In this document: positions 44,308 to 56,309 of the stretch, piece by piece | How the letters are laid out: the number at the start of each line of letters is the position of its first letter | Numbering within the stretch: the first letter of the stretch is position 1 | Assembly: GCF_001457475.1 (NCBI RefSeq) | Contig: NZ_LN831029.1 | Span: forward strand, 4,712,001-4,776,000 | DNA length: 64,000 nt | Reading direction: 5' to 3' | From: Achromobacter xylosoxidans | GTDB taxonomy: Bacteria; Pseudomonadota; Gammaproteobacteria; Burkholderiales; Burkholderiaceae_B | Made by a program: the position numbers and the translations under genes | Notes under the pieces: generated by a model | Seen by the model: only the letters and a program-made list of their open reading frames with translations | Database searches by the model: none | What the model was told of the DNA's origin: nothing

Positions 44308-45714
44308 TCATGAGGCCTCCACGATGCCGTCCGCGGTTTCGCCCTGGCCGCCGCCCAGATGCAGTTTGCGCATCTTTTCCCACAGCACCTTGCGGCTGAT
44401 GCCCAAGGTATTGGCGGTGTCCTGGCGGCGCCAGCCGTTGACGTCCAGCGCCGCCAGGATGCGGGCCCGTTCGGCGCGTTCGGCATCGGTGAAGACGGGC
44501 GGTTCGCACTGCGTGCTGGCGCTGGCGGCGGCCAGCGCGCCCGGCCCGCGCAGCGGCTCGGCGAGCTGGTCGAAGATGCGCTCGATGCGCGGCCGGTCCC
44601 AGGCCTGGAACTGGCGCCGCACGATGGCCACGCGCTCGGCCACGTTGGACAGCTCGCGCACGTTGCCGGCGTAGCGGGTGCGCGCCACGCGCTCGATCAG
44701 CCAGTCCGGCGGTTCGCCCTCGGCGCCCAGCCGTTCCAGCAAGACGCGGAAGATCGCCGCCTTCTCCTCGGGGCCGCGCTGCTCCAGGTTGGGAATGCGC
44801 AGCTCGATCACCGCCAGCCGGTAATAGAGGTCGGCGCGGAACTCATCCTGCCCCACCAGGACGCGCAGGTCCTTGTTGGTGGCCGCCACCAGGCGGAAAT
44901 CGACCGGCACTTCCACCGTCGAGCCCAGCCGCGTCACCGCGCTCTGCTCCAGCACGCGCAGCAGCTTGACCTGCTGGTACAGCGGCAGGTCGCCGATTTC
45001 GTCCAGGAACAGGGTGCCGCCGTTGGCCTGCTCGAAGTAGCCCTTGTGCGCGCCCACCGCGCCGGTGAATGCGCCCTTGGCATGGCCGAAGAAATGCGCC
45101 TCGAACAGGCCTTCGGGGATGGCGCCGCAATTGACCGCCACGAACGGCCCGTCCGACCAGGCGGCGCGATCGTGCAGCAGGCGCGCGACGCGTTCCTTGC
45201 CCACGCCGGTCTCGCCGTGGATCAGCACGTTGCTGCGGCAGTCGGCGAACATGTCGGCCTCGGCCAGCAGCGCCCGCATCGGTTCGGACACCGCGATCAG
45301 CGGCTGCTCGCGGCGCGGCGCGCTGCGGCTGAACTGGTCCAGCGTGCCCAGCAGCTCGAACAGCAGCTTGCGCAGGTCCGAGGTGGTGAAGGCCAGCGGC
45401 AGCGTGTAGGAGTATTCGGGCGGGTAATAACGCGGATCGCGGCCGCGGGCCTCGGCCGCCACCCAGATCACCGGCATCGCCTGGCCCGACAGCCAGTCGT
45501 AGCCGCTGAAGCGGTTGTCGCCCATGACCGAGACCGATACCAGCGCCACCGCCGGCCGCGACGGATCGCGCGGCGGCGGGAAGGCGGTGCCGGCGTCGGC
45601 CCGCACCAGCGAGACATCCATGCCGGCCAGGCAACGTTCAGCGCGGCTGGCGATGTCGGAGGTGCCTTCCCAGACGTAGACGTCGAACTCTTCGCGCGCG
45701 AATTTCTGGGTCAT
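44308..45714 (-). CDS. Sigma54-dependent transcriptional activator with degenerate receiver-like N-terminus
   Basis: 468-residue enhancer-binding protein. The N-terminal 115 residues look like a response-regulator fold (beta strand [10 protein letters not shown], then PVIWVAAEA), but no aspartate stands at the usual phosphorylation strand, so it is probably a pseudo-receiver. The AAA+ core has Walker A GETGVGKE (167-174), GAFTGA (214-219) that contacts sigma54, and LFLDEI. The C-terminus has a Fis-type HTH ([17 protein letters not shown]). Start ATG 45714 has GAGGGT upstream. It lies 49 bp after tadG and probably controls the tad locus. Confidence 0.9.
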   Translation of the reverse strand: MTQKFAREEFDVYVWEGTSDIASRAERCLAGMDVSLVRADAGTAFPPPRDPSRPAVALVSVSVMGDNRFSGYDWLSGQAMPVIWVAAEARGRDPRYYPPEYSYTLPLAFTTSDLRKLLFELLGTLDQFSRSAPRREQPLIAVSEPMRALLAEADMFADCRSNVLIHGETGVGKERVARLLHDRAAWSDGPFVAVNCGAIPEGLFEAHFFGHAKGAFTGAVGAHKGYFEQANGGTLFLDEIGDLPLYQQVKLLRVLEQSAVTRLGSTVEVPVDFRLVAATNKDLRVLVGQDEFRADLYYRLAVIELRIPNLEQRGPEEKAAIFRVLLERLGAEGEPPDWLIERVARTRYAGNVRELSNVAERVAIVRRQFQAWDRPRIERIFDQLAEPLRGPGALAAASASTQCEPPVFTDAERAERARILAALDVNGWRRQDTANTLGISRKVLWEKMRKLHLGGGQGETADGIVEAS

Positions 45715-45763
45715 GGCGACCCTCGCGCCGGCCGGGGTTGGGCGGAAATCATGGGCTTCATCA

Positions 45764-47863
45764 TCAGTACACCAGACGGGGCTTGCCGCAGTCCACCGAC
45801 AGCAGCGATACATCGGTTTGGCCGACGCTCAGGCCAAGCAGGTCCAACAGCTGCTGCAACAGGCTCGACAGCATGCCCAGCAGCGGCTGCAGCAACGTCA
45901 CCACGATCGACAGCACGCCGCCCACCTGGTTGCCGCCGCTCAGCGCCAGCGTGGAGACGCCGTTGATGCGGCATTGGCGCAGGGCGTCCGGCGTGAAGGT
46001 CAGCGCGCAGCTCAGGTCGCCCAGCGGTGCGAACAGCAAGGAATTGAGCAGGTTGCCGACCACCTGCAACGTCCCGCCCAGCAAGCCGGTCAGGCCGCCG
46101 GTGGACATGCGCTGGCCCAGCTGGTTGAGCGCGGTCGAGGACCACTGCATATCGTTGACCACCTGCGAGATGGATTTGCCGGCATTGTTGCCACCGCCGC
46201 CCACCAGAGTGGTGGCCAGCCCCGTGCGCTGCGCCGGCGTGAGCGGCGTGCCAGTACCGATCAGGTCGCCCAGGATGCCGCCGACCACGGCGTCGGCCAG
46301 GTTCGAGGCCAGCGCCCCCAGGTTGACTGAAGTGGCCGTGACCGTGGCCGTGGAATTGGGCGACGGAGGCTCCGTCAGCGTGACCGAGACCGGCGCGGTC
46401 GAATTGAAGATCGGCAGCGTGACCTTGCTCGTGAGCGGCAGCAGATTCAGCACGTTCAGCACCCGGTAGGGCTGGATCGCCGCGAACGAGCTAGGCTGGC
46501 AACTGTTGGTGAGAGACAGGAAATTGTTTTTCAGGTCGTCGGTGTCCGAGGCCATGCCCGGGAAGCGCCCCAGGCAGATATTGGCCACCGAGGACGTTAC
46601 GTCGATGGTGGCCTGCGACTCGGTCAGCGGCGCCTGGCACAGCTTGGAGACGGTGCCGGTGGACTGCGCCACGTCGATGATGATGGGCAGGTCGATCTTG
46701 GTGCCGAGCGTGTTGGCCAGCAAGGGGCCGACCAGCGGAATGTTGCTGGTGTTGGCGCGCAGATAGACCCGGATGCCGGCGCTGGTGGCCTGCGCGCCGA
46801 CGCCGCCCACGCCGATGGACGGCGGCTCGACGATACGCACCTGCGACTGCACCCCCAGCAACGGCACGTTCAGGCCGAGGTTCACCAGGTTCTGTCCATT
46901 GGCGATGACCAGCGCCGTCTCCAGCACGTTGAGCGCGTTGATGTTGGCCTGCAGCGCGGAGTTGATGTCGCCGCTGACCACATTCAGGTCCAGCACGCCG
47001 CCATCGCCGAACAGCTTGACCGGCAGGTTCACCGGCATCACGTTCAGCACCACGTTGATGGCGTTGGTCAGCAGCCCGAGGCTGGCGCCGGCGGTGTCGC
47101 CGGCCTTGTTCATGACCGTCAGCGTGGCCTGCAGCAGCTGGCCCAGCGTCAGGTTGTTGAGCGCGGCCAGTTGCGCCGGCGTGCCGACGCCGGTGGCCAC
47201 CGACACCGGCAGGCCCAGCGCTTCCAGCAGGCCGGACGGCGTGATGTTGACGCTCGCCAGGCCGGCGGCATCGAGAATGTCCAGCTGCGCCGGCGTGGCG
47301 CCGACGGTGGCCAGCAGCTGCGACAGCAGGCCGCCCTTCTGCAGGCGCACCAGGCGCGAGCCGACCGTGAACACGGCCACCGGCCGCGTGCTGACCGCCA
47401 CCGAGACCACCCGGACCGGCGCGCCGTCGACGACGATGTCCGGCAGCAGGCTGCTCAGAGTCTTGTTGACCGTGATGCGCAGCGCGTTCGGCGTCTGCCC
47501 GGCGGCCGGGTCGAACACGTACATGCCGCTGGCGTCGGCGCGCGTGCTGTCCCACACCTTGCATTCGACGGTGACGTCGTCCGCGGAAAACGTGTCTAGG
47601 ATTGCGGGCACGTTGGCCAGCACCGCCGTCCTGCCGGCCTGCTGGGCCCGCGCGCAATCGGCCGGCGCGCCCAGGCCCAGCACCTGCACCGCCGACAGCG
47701 CGGCCAGGTCCGAGGCCTTTTGTATCTCGCGCTTCATGTAATAGGCATAGCCCAGCTGGGCCACGCCCAGCAGCACCAGGCCGACGATGACGGCGAAAAC
47801 GATGGCCACGGTCATGCTGCCACGCTGTCGCACGGGAAACGCAGGACGTGAATGGGCTGGCAT
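45764..47863 (-). CDS. tadG: TadG family pilus assembly protein
   Basis: 699-residue membrane-anchored protein of the Flp pilus machine. The N-terminus [22 protein letters not shown] resembles a pseudopilin-like anchor, followed by [20 protein letters not shown], typical of TadG. The large remainder is a periplasmic, Leu/Asn/Val-rich domain. It is long for TadG. Start ATG 47863 is chosen over 47935. It is the last structural gene of the tad operon. Confidence 0.88.
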   Translation of the reverse strand: MPAHSRPAFPVRQRGSMTVAIVFAVIVGLVLLGVAQLGYAYYMKREIQKASDLAALSAVQVLGLGAPADCARAQQAGRTAVLANVPAILDTFSADDVTVECKVWDSTRADASGMYVFDPAAGQTPNALRITVNKTLSSLLPDIVVDGAPVRVVSVAVSTRPVAVFTVGSRLVRLQKGGLLSQLLATVGATPAQLDILDAAGLASVNITPSGLLEALGLPVSVATGVGTPAQLAALNNLTLGQLLQATLTVMNKAGDTAGASLGLLTNAINVVLNVMPVNLPVKLFGDGGVLDLNVVSGDINSALQANINALNVLETALVIANGQNLVNLGLNVPLLGVQSQVRIVEPPSIGVGGVGAQATSAGIRVYLRANTSNIPLVGPLLANTLGTKIDLPIIIDVAQSTGTVSKLCQAPLTESQATIDVTSSVANICLGRFPGMASDTDDLKNNFLSLTNSCQPSSFAAIQPYRVLNVLNLLPLTSKVTLPIFNSTAPVSVTLTEPPSPNSTATVTATSVNLGALASNLADAVVGGILGDLIGTGTPLTPAQRTGLATTLVGGGGNNAGKSISQVVNDMQWSSTALNQLGQRMSTGGLTGLLGGTLQVVGNLLNSLLFAPLGDLSCALTFTPDALRQCRINGVSTLALSGGNQVGGVLSIVVTLLQPLLGMLSSLLQQLLDLLGLSVGQTDVSLLSVDCGKPRLVY

Positions 47864-47895
47864 GATCGCGGCTCCGGGATTCGGTGGGACCGGCC

Positions 47896-48345
47896 TCAGT
47901 TGGTGTTTTCCGTTTCCACCCGCTTGGTGAACCACTCGGGAATCGGCCGGGTGAAGCTGTTCACGTAGCGGTTCCAGGCGGCGGTGGAGACCGCGCCCAG
48001 CACCGGCAGCGCCGCGCCCGCGCGGCGGCCATCGGCCTGGGCGGCCAGCAGGCCGCGCGTGATGTCGCCAAAGGCCTCGGGCGCCGGTTCGGCGGGGGCA
48101 GCCTGGGGAGCCGCCTGCGGCATCGGCGTCTGCACCTGCTGCACCACCGGCCGCGCCGGCATCTGCGCGGCCGCGGCCGGCGCGGCCGTGGGCGCCGTGG
48201 CGGGCACCGGGGTGGCCTGGGCCACGCCGCCGCCGCTCATGGCGCCGGTCAGGGGAGCGTTCGATTGCGCGCGGCCGGTCGCGGGCATGGCCGCCGCCAG
48301 GGCCAGCGCGAGGGAGAACGGAGCGAGGAAAAGGGTTCGGGGCAT
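47896..48345 (-). CDS. DUF3613-like periplasmic protein of the tad locus
   Basis: 149 residues: a Sec signal (ALAAAMPATGRAQ), a long Ala/Pro-rich linker (about 30-90) and a short C-terminal domain (GDITRGLLAAQADG, then RYVNSFTRPIPEWFTKRV) like the DUF3613 family found in betaproteobacterial tad loci. It lies between tadD and tadG. The role in the pilus is unknown. Confidence 0.78.
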   Translation of the reverse strand: MPRTLFLAPFSLALALAAAMPATGRAQSNAPLTGAMSGGGVAQATPVPATAPTAAPAAAAQMPARPVVQQVQTPMPQAAPQAAPAEPAPEAFGDITRGLLAAQADGRRAGAALPVLGAVSTAAWNRYVNSFTRPIPEWFTKRVETENTN

Positions 48346-48367
48346 GGTTGTGGTTCCTGAGAGCGCG

Positions 48368-49258
48368 CTAGCGCATGATCGGGCCGTTGCCCAGCCTGTC
48401 CATCAAGGGGCTCATGACGGGCATCACGAAACTGTCGCCGCGCGATACGCGGGTGGACGCGGCATCGGCCGCCGGCGCGGCCGCCACCGGCGCCGCCGCC
48501 TGGCTGCGGATCTCGGATGCCAGGCGCAGCACCTGGCTGCGCGCCTCGTCGCCGAGCTTGGCCCGGTCCATGACTTGCTGCGCCCGCGCCGGTTCGCCTT
48601 CCACCAGCAACAGCAAGGCCAGGTTGGCCAGCACCTTGCCGCTGTCCGGCGCCAGTTCGGCGGCCTGGCCGAGCGGCACGCGGGCGCCGGCCGGATCGCC
48701 GGCCCGCAGGCGCGCATAGCCCAGGTCGCCCAGGATGCGCGGGTCCATCGGCGACAGCTTGGCGGCGCGCGCGAAATAATCGGCCGCCTGGTCGAACTGG
48801 CCGCGCGAACCGGCGATCAGCCCAAGCCCGTGCCAGCCCTCGGCCGCCTGCGCGGTGCCGATCAAGGCGCGGTACGCCTGTTCGCTCGACGCGGGCTGCC
48901 CGGTCTGGCGCAGCGCTTCGGCGCGCAGCACCGCGATGCGCGGATCGTTGCCGAACTTCTGCTGGAACGCGTCGATGTATGCCAGCGAAGCGAAATAACG
49001 CTCCTGGCGCTGCGATTCGGCGATCATGGACAGCATCATTTCCGGCTCGGCCGGCTTGCGCCGGTTCTCCGCCTCGTCCTCGCGCTGGCGCATCAGCGCC
49101 TGCTCCTGCTGCTGTTGCTGGATCAGCTGCCAGGCGGTCTCGGCGTTGTTGGTCTGGCAACCCGCCAACGTCCCCGTTCCCGCGGCCAGCGCCGCCACCA
49201 GCATCCAACGCCCCGCGCGCCGCGCGCTGCCACGCGCCCTTCCCATGCCGCCCGCCAT
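48368..49258 (-). CDS. tadD: TadD-like TPR lipoprotein
   Basis: 296 residues. A signal with lipobox TLAGC predicts an outer-membrane lipoprotein. About three TPR units follow (YFASLAYIDAFQQKFG, GWHGLGLIAGSRGQFDQAADYFARAAKLSP, then LGDLGYARLRAGDPAGARVPL). TadD is the pilotin-like partner of the secretin. Its start shares one base with the tadC stop (TGATG), so the longer upstream open frame is rejected. Confidence 0.88.
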   Translation of the reverse strand: MAGGMGRARGSARRAGRWMLVAALAAGTGTLAGCQTNNAETAWQLIQQQQQEQALMRQREDEAENRRKPAEPEMMLSMIAESQRQERYFASLAYIDAFQQKFGNDPRIAVLRAEALRQTGQPASSEQAYRALIGTAQAAEGWHGLGLIAGSRGQFDQAADYFARAAKLSPMDPRILGDLGYARLRAGDPAGARVPLGQAAELAPDSGKVLANLALLLLVEGEPARAQQVMDRAKLGDEARSQVLRLASEIRSQAAAPVAAAPAADAASTRVSRGDSFVMPVMSPLMDRLGNGPIMR

Positions 49259-50259
49259 CACATGCCCCCCATGCGCGACAAGCCGCGCAATACCGCCACG
49301 AAGCCCGCGCCGCCGGTCACGATCAACAATGCCGGCAGCAGGGTCACGATCATCACCGCCGTCATCTTGACGGTGGTCTTGCCCACCTTTTCCTTCAATT
49401 CGAGGCGGCGCTTCTCGCGCAGCCGTTCGCCGAAACGGTTCAACGGTTCCTGCACCGCGCCGCCGTGCTGGTCGACCTGGGCGATCAGGCGGCAGATGGC
49501 CGACAGGTCGTCGTTGTCGAACCCCGCCGCCAGCCGCGCCAGCGACTGCTCGCGGGTGCGGCCGCGCACATACAGTTCGGACGCCAGCCGCAGCTCGTAG
49601 GCCAGCACCGGCAGCACCTGGGCGAATTCCTTGATCAACACCTGCAGGCTCTGGTCGATCGACAGGCCCACCCCCTGCAGCAGCCGCAGCAGGTCGATCA
49701 GCAGCGGCAGTTCGTTGGCCGCCTGCCGCCGGCGCCGCGACACGCGCCTGCGCACGAACCACTTGGGCAGCATGTAGCCGATGGCGAAACCGAAGAACGC
49801 CGCCACGAACAGGCCCAGCGACGAGCCGCCGATGCCGCGCCCCAGGTCCAGCGCCACCGCCGCCGCCGGCAGCAGCAGCGCCAGCGTGAAGCGCGCCACG
49901 ATGAAGCGCAGCCGCGCCGTGCCCGGGTTCTCGTAGCCCGCCAGGTCCACCAGCTTGCGGTCCTCGCCAGCCAGCAGGGCCTCGGCGAAACGGCCTTCGC
50001 TCAGGCGCTTGCCGAACGAGTCGGCGGCGCGCGTGGCCGCCGCCAGGCGCCCGCCCTGCGCGCCGTCGGCCGGCGCGGCGGCCAAGGCCGGGACGCGGCC
50101 CTCGCGCGTGGCCAGGGCCTGGTCCACCACCTGGCGGCTGCGGTCCTGTCCGCGCAGGCGCCGCGCCAGGCTCAGGCCCAGGATCAGCATGGCGGCGGCG
50201 ACCAGCATCAGCGCCACCGCCAGCACGGTCGAGACATTCCAGGATTGGATCGCTTGCAT
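49258..50259 (-). CDS. tadC: TadC inner-membrane platform protein
   Basis: 333-residue type II secretion GspF-like platform protein with N-terminal and C-terminal membrane spans. The cytoplasmic domain has LPLLIDLLRLLQGVGLSIDQSLQVL, and KEKVGKTTVKMTAVMIVTLLPALLI leads into the last span. It works with TadB above the TadA ATPase. It is 10 bp after tadB. Confidence 0.92.
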   Translation of the reverse strand: MQAIQSWNVSTVLAVALMLVAAAMLILGLSLARRLRGQDRSRQVVDQALATREGRVPALAAAPADGAQGGRLAAATRAADSFGKRLSEGRFAEALLAGEDRKLVDLAGYENPGTARLRFIVARFTLALLLPAAAVALDLGRGIGGSSLGLFVAAFFGFAIGYMLPKWFVRRRVSRRRRQAANELPLLIDLLRLLQGVGLSIDQSLQVLIKEFAQVLPVLAYELRLASELYVRGRTREQSLARLAAGFDNDDLSAICRLIAQVDQHGGAVQEPLNRFGERLREKRRLELKEKVGKTTVKMTAVMIVTLLPALLIVTGGAGFVAVLRGLSRMGGM

Positions 50260-50269
50260 GGGAGCGCCC

Positions 50270-51198
50270 TCAGATGGCCTTGGCCATGCGATACAGGATG
50301 TACGAGCCGGCCACCTGCAGGCAGACCGCCGTCAGCAGCATCTTGAAGCCCAGCGGGTCGACCCACAGGCCCATGAAGAGGTCATTGTTGGCCACCATGA
50401 TGAAGCCGGCGATGCCCAGCGGCAGCAGCGCCAGGATCCAGGCCGACAGCCGGATCTCGGCCGAGCTGGCCGACAGTTCGGCGCGCGCCTGGCCGATATC
50501 GCGCATGAACGCCGCCATGCGTTCGAGCACCTGGTCGCTGCGGCCGCCAAAGCGCAGCGCCACCGAGACCACCGCCGCCACCATGTAGAGCTCCTTCATG
50601 TCGTACTGGCGCGAAACCTGCACCAGCGCGGCGTCCAGTTCCTTGGCCGAGCGGCTCAGCGCGGCGGCGGTCTCGACCACTTCGCGCAGCGGCTCGTCGG
50701 TGCTGGCCGCCGCGGTCTGGAAGGCCGCCGCCATGCTGTTGCCGATGGTGACCAGGCGCACGATGTTGTCCAGGAAAGCCGGCAGTTGCGACACCCGCCG
50801 GCGTTGGCGCCGGTCGGCGCGCAGCCATAGCAGGAAATAGGCGAACACCGCCAGCAGCACCAGCGTCACCAGCCCGGACAGCCAGCCCAGCAACGTCCAG
50901 GCCAGCAGCGCGCCGGCCAGGATCGGCAGCGCCAGCCTGGCGTAGAAGGCCGGGCTCTGGCGCACGCCGCCCTGCAGCAGCAGCATGTCCCAGCGCGAAA
51001 AGCCGCTGCGCAGGGCGCGCGAACCCTGCGCGAAAGGCATCTTGTCGCTCACCGGCGCGCCGCGGCTGCGCCGCAACTGGTCTTCCAGGAACGCGGAACT
51101 GGCGGCCCGCCGCTGGCCGCTGTTGGCGTGGCGCCACAGCAGCACCGCCGCCAAGGCCAGCACCAGCGCCAGACCCGCGACCACCCCGGCTTGCAGCA

Positions 51199-51199
<1 letters not shown>
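50270..51199 (-). CDS. tadB: TadB inner-membrane platform protein
   Basis: 309-residue partner of TadC, also GspF-like. Membrane spans lie near the N-terminus (AGVVAGLALVLALAAVLLW), the middle (LLGWLSGLVTLVLLAVFAYFLLWL) and the end. The cytoplasmic part shows LPAFLDNIVRLVTIGNSMAAAFQTAA. Its start shares one base with the tadA stop. Confidence 0.92.
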
Positions 51200-52554
<1,355 letters not shown>

Positions 52555-52574
52555 GTCGGTTCCGCCGCCGTCCG

Positions 52575-53906
52575 TTACTCGACCACCATGCGGCGATGCA
52601 CGCCGGGCAGCCAGGTGGCCAGCCAGCTCGCGCGGCCGCCGGGGGTGTTTTCTTCCGCGCTCAGCTTCTCGGCCAGCGCCTGCACCGCGCGCACGTAGAT
52701 GTCGCGCTCGGCCTCCTCGTGCAGCAGGTGCCCCTGGTTGGTACACACCATCAGCGCCAGCGTGCGATCCGGCAGCGTGCCGACCAGCTCCAGCTGGAAG
52801 CGCTCGGCGATCTGCTGCGCCGTCATGCCGTAGCGCTCGTCGTAGCGGTTGACGATCAGGCCCAGGCTGCGCCGCTCCACGTGCAGTTGCTCCAGCTCTT
52901 GCAGCAGCCCGGCCAGCGACACCAGCGCGCCCACGCTCTGGTCGGTGACGATCCAGTTCTGCTGCGAGGCGCGCGCCAGCCCGGCCACGAATTCGGGATT
53001 GGTGAAGCCGCCCGAATCGGCCACCACCACGCCGAAATGCTGGCGCATGCGCTCGAACACCAGCAGCGAATCCGATTGCGACACGTCGCGCATCTGGCCC
53101 AGGTCGCGCGGCAGCGCCAGCACGCTCAGGCCGTTGGGGGTATGCGACATGGCCGAACCCAGCAAGGTCGAGTCGAGCCGCCGCAGGTTGCGCGCGGCCT
53201 CGGCGAAGTCGAAGTCGCCGCCGATGTTCAGGTACAGCTGGCAGTCGCCCACCGGCCAGCCCAGGTCCATCAGGGCCACCCGGCTGCTCAGCGGCAGATG
53301 GCTGCCGGCGTCGGCCGCGGGCTTGGCGGCCTTGGCGCCCGCCGCCGCGGCGCGCGCCAGGTGCTGCTGCTTGAGCCGGTCCTGCACCATGCCGGCCAGG
53401 TGCACCGCCAGGGTACTGGTGCCCACGCCCGGGCGCGCGCCCAGCAGCAGCACGCTGCGGCGCGAGCCATCCATGCGGCCGCCGCTGGCCGGCACGTCCA
53501 GCAGCCGCTGCACCACGTCCTTGACCTCCTGCGGCGCCACGGTCGGGTCGACGAAATCGCTGACGCCGGCACGCAGGGCTGCGATGGCGCCTTCCGGCTG
53601 GCTCAGCAGGCCGACCGCGACCCGCGGAATCGCCGGCGCGATGCGGGCCAGCAGGCGCGCCAGTTCGGCCGACTTGAACAGCTTGCCCGGCTCGTCCTCG
53701 CTCAAGGTGAAATCCAGGAACACCACCTGCGGTTCGATCTCGGCCAGGCGCCTGCCCAGTTCTTCGACGCCGGGCACTTCCTGGGTCAGCAGGCCCATGT
53801 CGCCCAGCGCCTGCCCGAGCTGCGCGGCGACGCCGTCGCCCTTGGAACAAAATAGAAACCGGTTGCCGTTCTGCAAGCCAACCCACTCCCTGGCATGTGT
53901 CTTCAT
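52575..53906 (-). CDS. tadZ: TadZ/CpaE-like pilus localisation protein
   Basis: 443 residues with an N-terminal receiver-like domain (about 15-150, VVFLDFTLSED) and a MinD/ParA-like C-terminal domain. The P-loop is degenerate, GARPGVGTSTLAVHL: the catalytic lysine of GGxGK is replaced by threonine, as is known for TadZ proteins. These place the machine at a pole without a normal ATPase cycle. Start ATG 53906 follows the rcpA stop by 5 bp. Confidence 0.9.
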   Translation of the reverse strand: MKTHAREWVGLQNGNRFLFCSKGDGVAAQLGQALGDMGLLTQEVPGVEELGRRLAEIEPQVVFLDFTLSEDEPGKLFKSAELARLLARIAPAIPRVAVGLLSQPEGAIAALRAGVSDFVDPTVAPQEVKDVVQRLLDVPASGGRMDGSRRSVLLLGARPGVGTSTLAVHLAGMVQDRLKQQHLARAAAAGAKAAKPAADAGSHLPLSSRVALMDLGWPVGDCQLYLNIGGDFDFAEAARNLRRLDSTLLGSAMSHTPNGLSVLALPRDLGQMRDVSQSDSLLVFERMRQHFGVVVADSGGFTNPEFVAGLARASQQNWIVTDQSVGALVSLAGLLQELEQLHVERRSLGLIVNRYDERYGMTAQQIAERFQLELVGTLPDRTLALMVCTNQGHLLHEEAERDIYVRAVQALAEKLSAEENTPGGRASWLATWLPGVHRRMVVE

Positions 53907-53911
53907 ATCGC

Positions 53912-55288
53912 TCACCGTGAGAAACCCGGCATTTGCTGCCCGCCGACAGGGCCCATCAGGTAATAGCCCCAAGCGTTGAACGCGGTATCGGCCGCTTCCT
54001 GTTTGGCCCCCGGCAACGGCAACGTCACGCCGCGCGCAATGGGCCGCACCAGGCGCGGCGTCACCACGATGACCAGCTCGGTATCCTCCTGGGTGTAATC
54101 GACGCTGCGGAAAAACGAGCCGATGATGGGCAGGTCGCCCAGCATCGGCACTTTGTTGACCAGCGCCCTGGTCTGGCGCGACACCAGGCCGCTGACCACG
54201 AAGCTTTCGCCATCGCCCAACTCGACCGTGGTGTCGGCGCGACGCGTGCGCAGGGCCGGGATCAGCGTGGTCGAATTGGTGCCGTTGGACACCGCGATGG
54301 CGTTGCTGTAGTCCAGCTCGCTGGCTTCCGGCGCCACCTTCAACGCGATCCGCTCGCGCGACAGCACCGTGGGCGTCACCGTCAGGCCGATGCCGAACGG
54401 CTTGAACGTCACCGTGGTGGTGCCCAGGCCGCCGGCCTCTGGAATCGGCAGCTCGCCGCCCGCCAGGAAGCTGGCGCTCTGGCCCGTCAAGGCGACCAGC
54501 GTCGGCTCGGCCAGCACGCGCGCCATGCCATTGTTCTGCAGCAGGCGCAGGCGGGCGCTGAAGTCATTGGAGTCGTAGAACAGCGAAAAGCCCGAGGCCA
54601 GGGCCGCTCCCTTGTTGAATCCGAGCGGCGCCGGGAAGCCGTCCGGGGTGATCGAATTGGTACTGCCCCACGGGCCGCTGCGGCCGGCGAAACTGATGCC
54701 GGCCTGCTTCATCACCGAACGCGACACCTCGACCACCTTGACTTCCACCTGCACCACGCCGCCGGTGCCGGCGGTCGATACGTCGACCACGTTCTTGTCG
54801 CCCACCGCCGCGCCGGCCGCCGCCACCGAGGCCTGGTGCGTCAACGGCGATTCGGCCTGGCCCGACACCACCGCGCGCTCGCCCGCCACGTCGACGTTGG
54901 CGCCGCCGGCGACACCCCGTCCGGCCATGACCTGCTGCACGTTGCCCGCCACCCGCACGGTCCAGACCTGCGGCGCGGCGTTGGCGCCGGTCCAGATCTG
55001 CAATTGGGTGGTGCCGGCCTTCTTGCCATACAGCAGCACCGACGCCTGCCGCTTGCCCGAGGCCGCCAGCACCTTGACGTCGGCGACGTCCGGATCGCCG
55101 ATGGCGATGCGGACCGGCGCGCCGTCCAGCATGAGCGCCTGTTGGCCCTTGACGGCAACCGCGATGTCGCGGGCCGGCGCGCTGGCGCCCGCCGCGGGGG
55201 CGGTCTGCGCCAGGCTGGCCGCGCCGCAGGTCATTGCCGCTGCGGCCGACAGGACGCAGATCAGGGTGGTGCGCTGAAATCTCATCAT
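53912..55288 (-). CDS. rcpA: RcpA/CpaC outer-membrane secretin of the Flp pilus
   Basis: 458 residues. A Sec signal (LICVLSAAAAMTCGAASLAQ) precedes a pilus-secretin N-domain and BON-like segment, then the secretin core: GGVVQVEVKVVEVSRSVM, VLAEPTLVALTGQSASFLAGGELPIP and VPMLGDLPIIGSFFRS. It forms the outer-membrane pore for the pilus. An MM start at 55288 is chosen over an upstream start at 55417. Confidence 0.93.
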   Translation of the reverse strand: MMRFQRTTLICVLSAAAAMTCGAASLAQTAPAAGASAPARDIAVAVKGQQALMLDGAPVRIAIGDPDVADVKVLAASGKRQASVLLYGKKAGTTQLQIWTGANAAPQVWTVRVAGNVQQVMAGRGVAGGANVDVAGERAVVSGQAESPLTHQASVAAAGAAVGDKNVVDVSTAGTGGVVQVEVKVVEVSRSVMKQAGISFAGRSGPWGSTNSITPDGFPAPLGFNKGAALASGFSLFYDSNDFSARLRLLQNNGMARVLAEPTLVALTGQSASFLAGGELPIPEAGGLGTTTVTFKPFGIGLTVTPTVLSRERIALKVAPEASELDYSNAIAVSNGTNSTTLIPALRTRRADTTVELGDGESFVVSGLVSRQTRALVNKVPMLGDLPIIGSFFRSVDYTQEDTELVIVVTPRLVRPIARGVTLPLPGAKQEAADTAFNAWGYYLMGPVGGQQMPGFSR

Positions 55289-55355
55289 TGTGCTGGATCT
55301 GGTTTGACAGGTTAGGTCCAGCCGCGGGCGGCACCTGGCCACGCGCAGCCACGTT

Positions 55356-56309
55356 TCAATAGCGCACGCGCTCGGATTTGTCTCCTCGCAATATTTCGAC
55401 GCTGCGCCCGCCGCCACCGCCGGTGGCGCGGACCGCCGCGGGCCTGGCCGCCGGCGTCGTGCCCTCGAGCTGCGCCAGGCTTTCGCCGGCGTAGGCGCGG
55501 TTCGGGCCGCTCTGCAGCAAGGCGCGCTGCTCGGGCGTCAGGTCCGGCCGCGGCGGCAGCACGGCGCCGCGCTGCGCGAACAACTGGGTATCGGGCCCGC
55601 CGTCATCGCCGACCGGGCGCAAGGCCAGTTGCAGGCGGCCGGAGCGGCCCGCCAACAGCAACTCGCTGACCTGCTCGACCGGCACCGCCAGCACCGCGGT
55701 CCTGGCCGGCTGGCCCGGCGGGCCCGGCAGCGTGCCTTTGTCCTCGGGGCCGTCCACCGACGCCGTGCCATAGGCCAGCACGCGCACCCGCGACTGCAGC
55801 AGCCGGGCCTGTCCGGCCTGGATCTCGACGCCCTTCTCCAGCAGGAAGAACACGTCCACCAGGTCCCCCGGCGCGATGCGGTTGCCGCCGCCCACCACTT
55901 CGTCCACCGCGATCGCCACCGCGCGTTCGCCCGGCTTGAGCTGGCGGCCCAGGCCCTGCGCCAGCATGCTGGGCAACAGCGGATCGCCCGCGGCGATATC
56001 GACGCGGGCATAGGCGCCCTGCAGCGGCGCGGGCGAGCTGTAGCTGCCCGACAGCGCCACCTGCCATTGGTCCACCTTGAGCATCCTGGCGCCATCGATG
56101 CGGGTGCCGGCCGGGATCGCGGCGGCAGCCACCACCACCGGATAGCGCTTGGCCGGCGGCTCGGCCGGCGCGCTCGCCTGGGTGGCGACCGGGCTGGCCG
56201 GGGCCGGTGGCGGGGGGGAAGGCTGCGAGGCCAGGCGCCACGCCACGAACGCCAGCACCAGGCCCGCCGCCAGCAATACACCCGCGATGATCTTGCTCAG
56301 ACTGCTCAT
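55356..56309 (-). CDS. cpaB: CpaB/RcpC periplasmic pilus assembly protein
   Basis: 317 residues with a single N-terminal membrane anchor (IIAGVLLAAGLVLAFVAWRL), a Pro/Ala-rich linker, an SAF domain (VVVAAAAIPAGTRIDGARML) and the RcpC-type domain (ERAVAIAVDEVVGGGNRIAPGDLVDVFF). It supports secretin assembly. Its ATG overlaps the tadE stop (ATGA). Confidence 0.92.
   Translation of the reverse strand: MSSLSKIIAGVLLAAGLVLAFVAWRLASQPSPPPPAPASPVATQASAPAEPPAKRYPVVVAAAAIPAGTRIDGARMLKVDQWQVALSGSYSSPAPLQGAYARVDIAAGDPLLPSMLAQGLGRQLKPGERAVAIAVDEVVGGGNRIAPGDLVDVFFLLEKGVEIQAGQARLLQSRVRVLAYGTASVDGPEDKGTLPGPPGQPARTAVLAVPVEQVSELLLAGRSGRLQLALRPVGDDGGPDTQLFAQRGAVLPPRPDLTPEQRALLQSGPNRAYAGESLAQLEGTTPAARPAAVRATGGGGGRSVEILRGDKSERVRY

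Noticed and set aside
53288..53906. A mutated P-loop in TadZ as a sign of gene decay
   Set aside because: Loss of the Walker lysine (GVGTST) is typical of the TadZ/CpaE family, so it is not decay.
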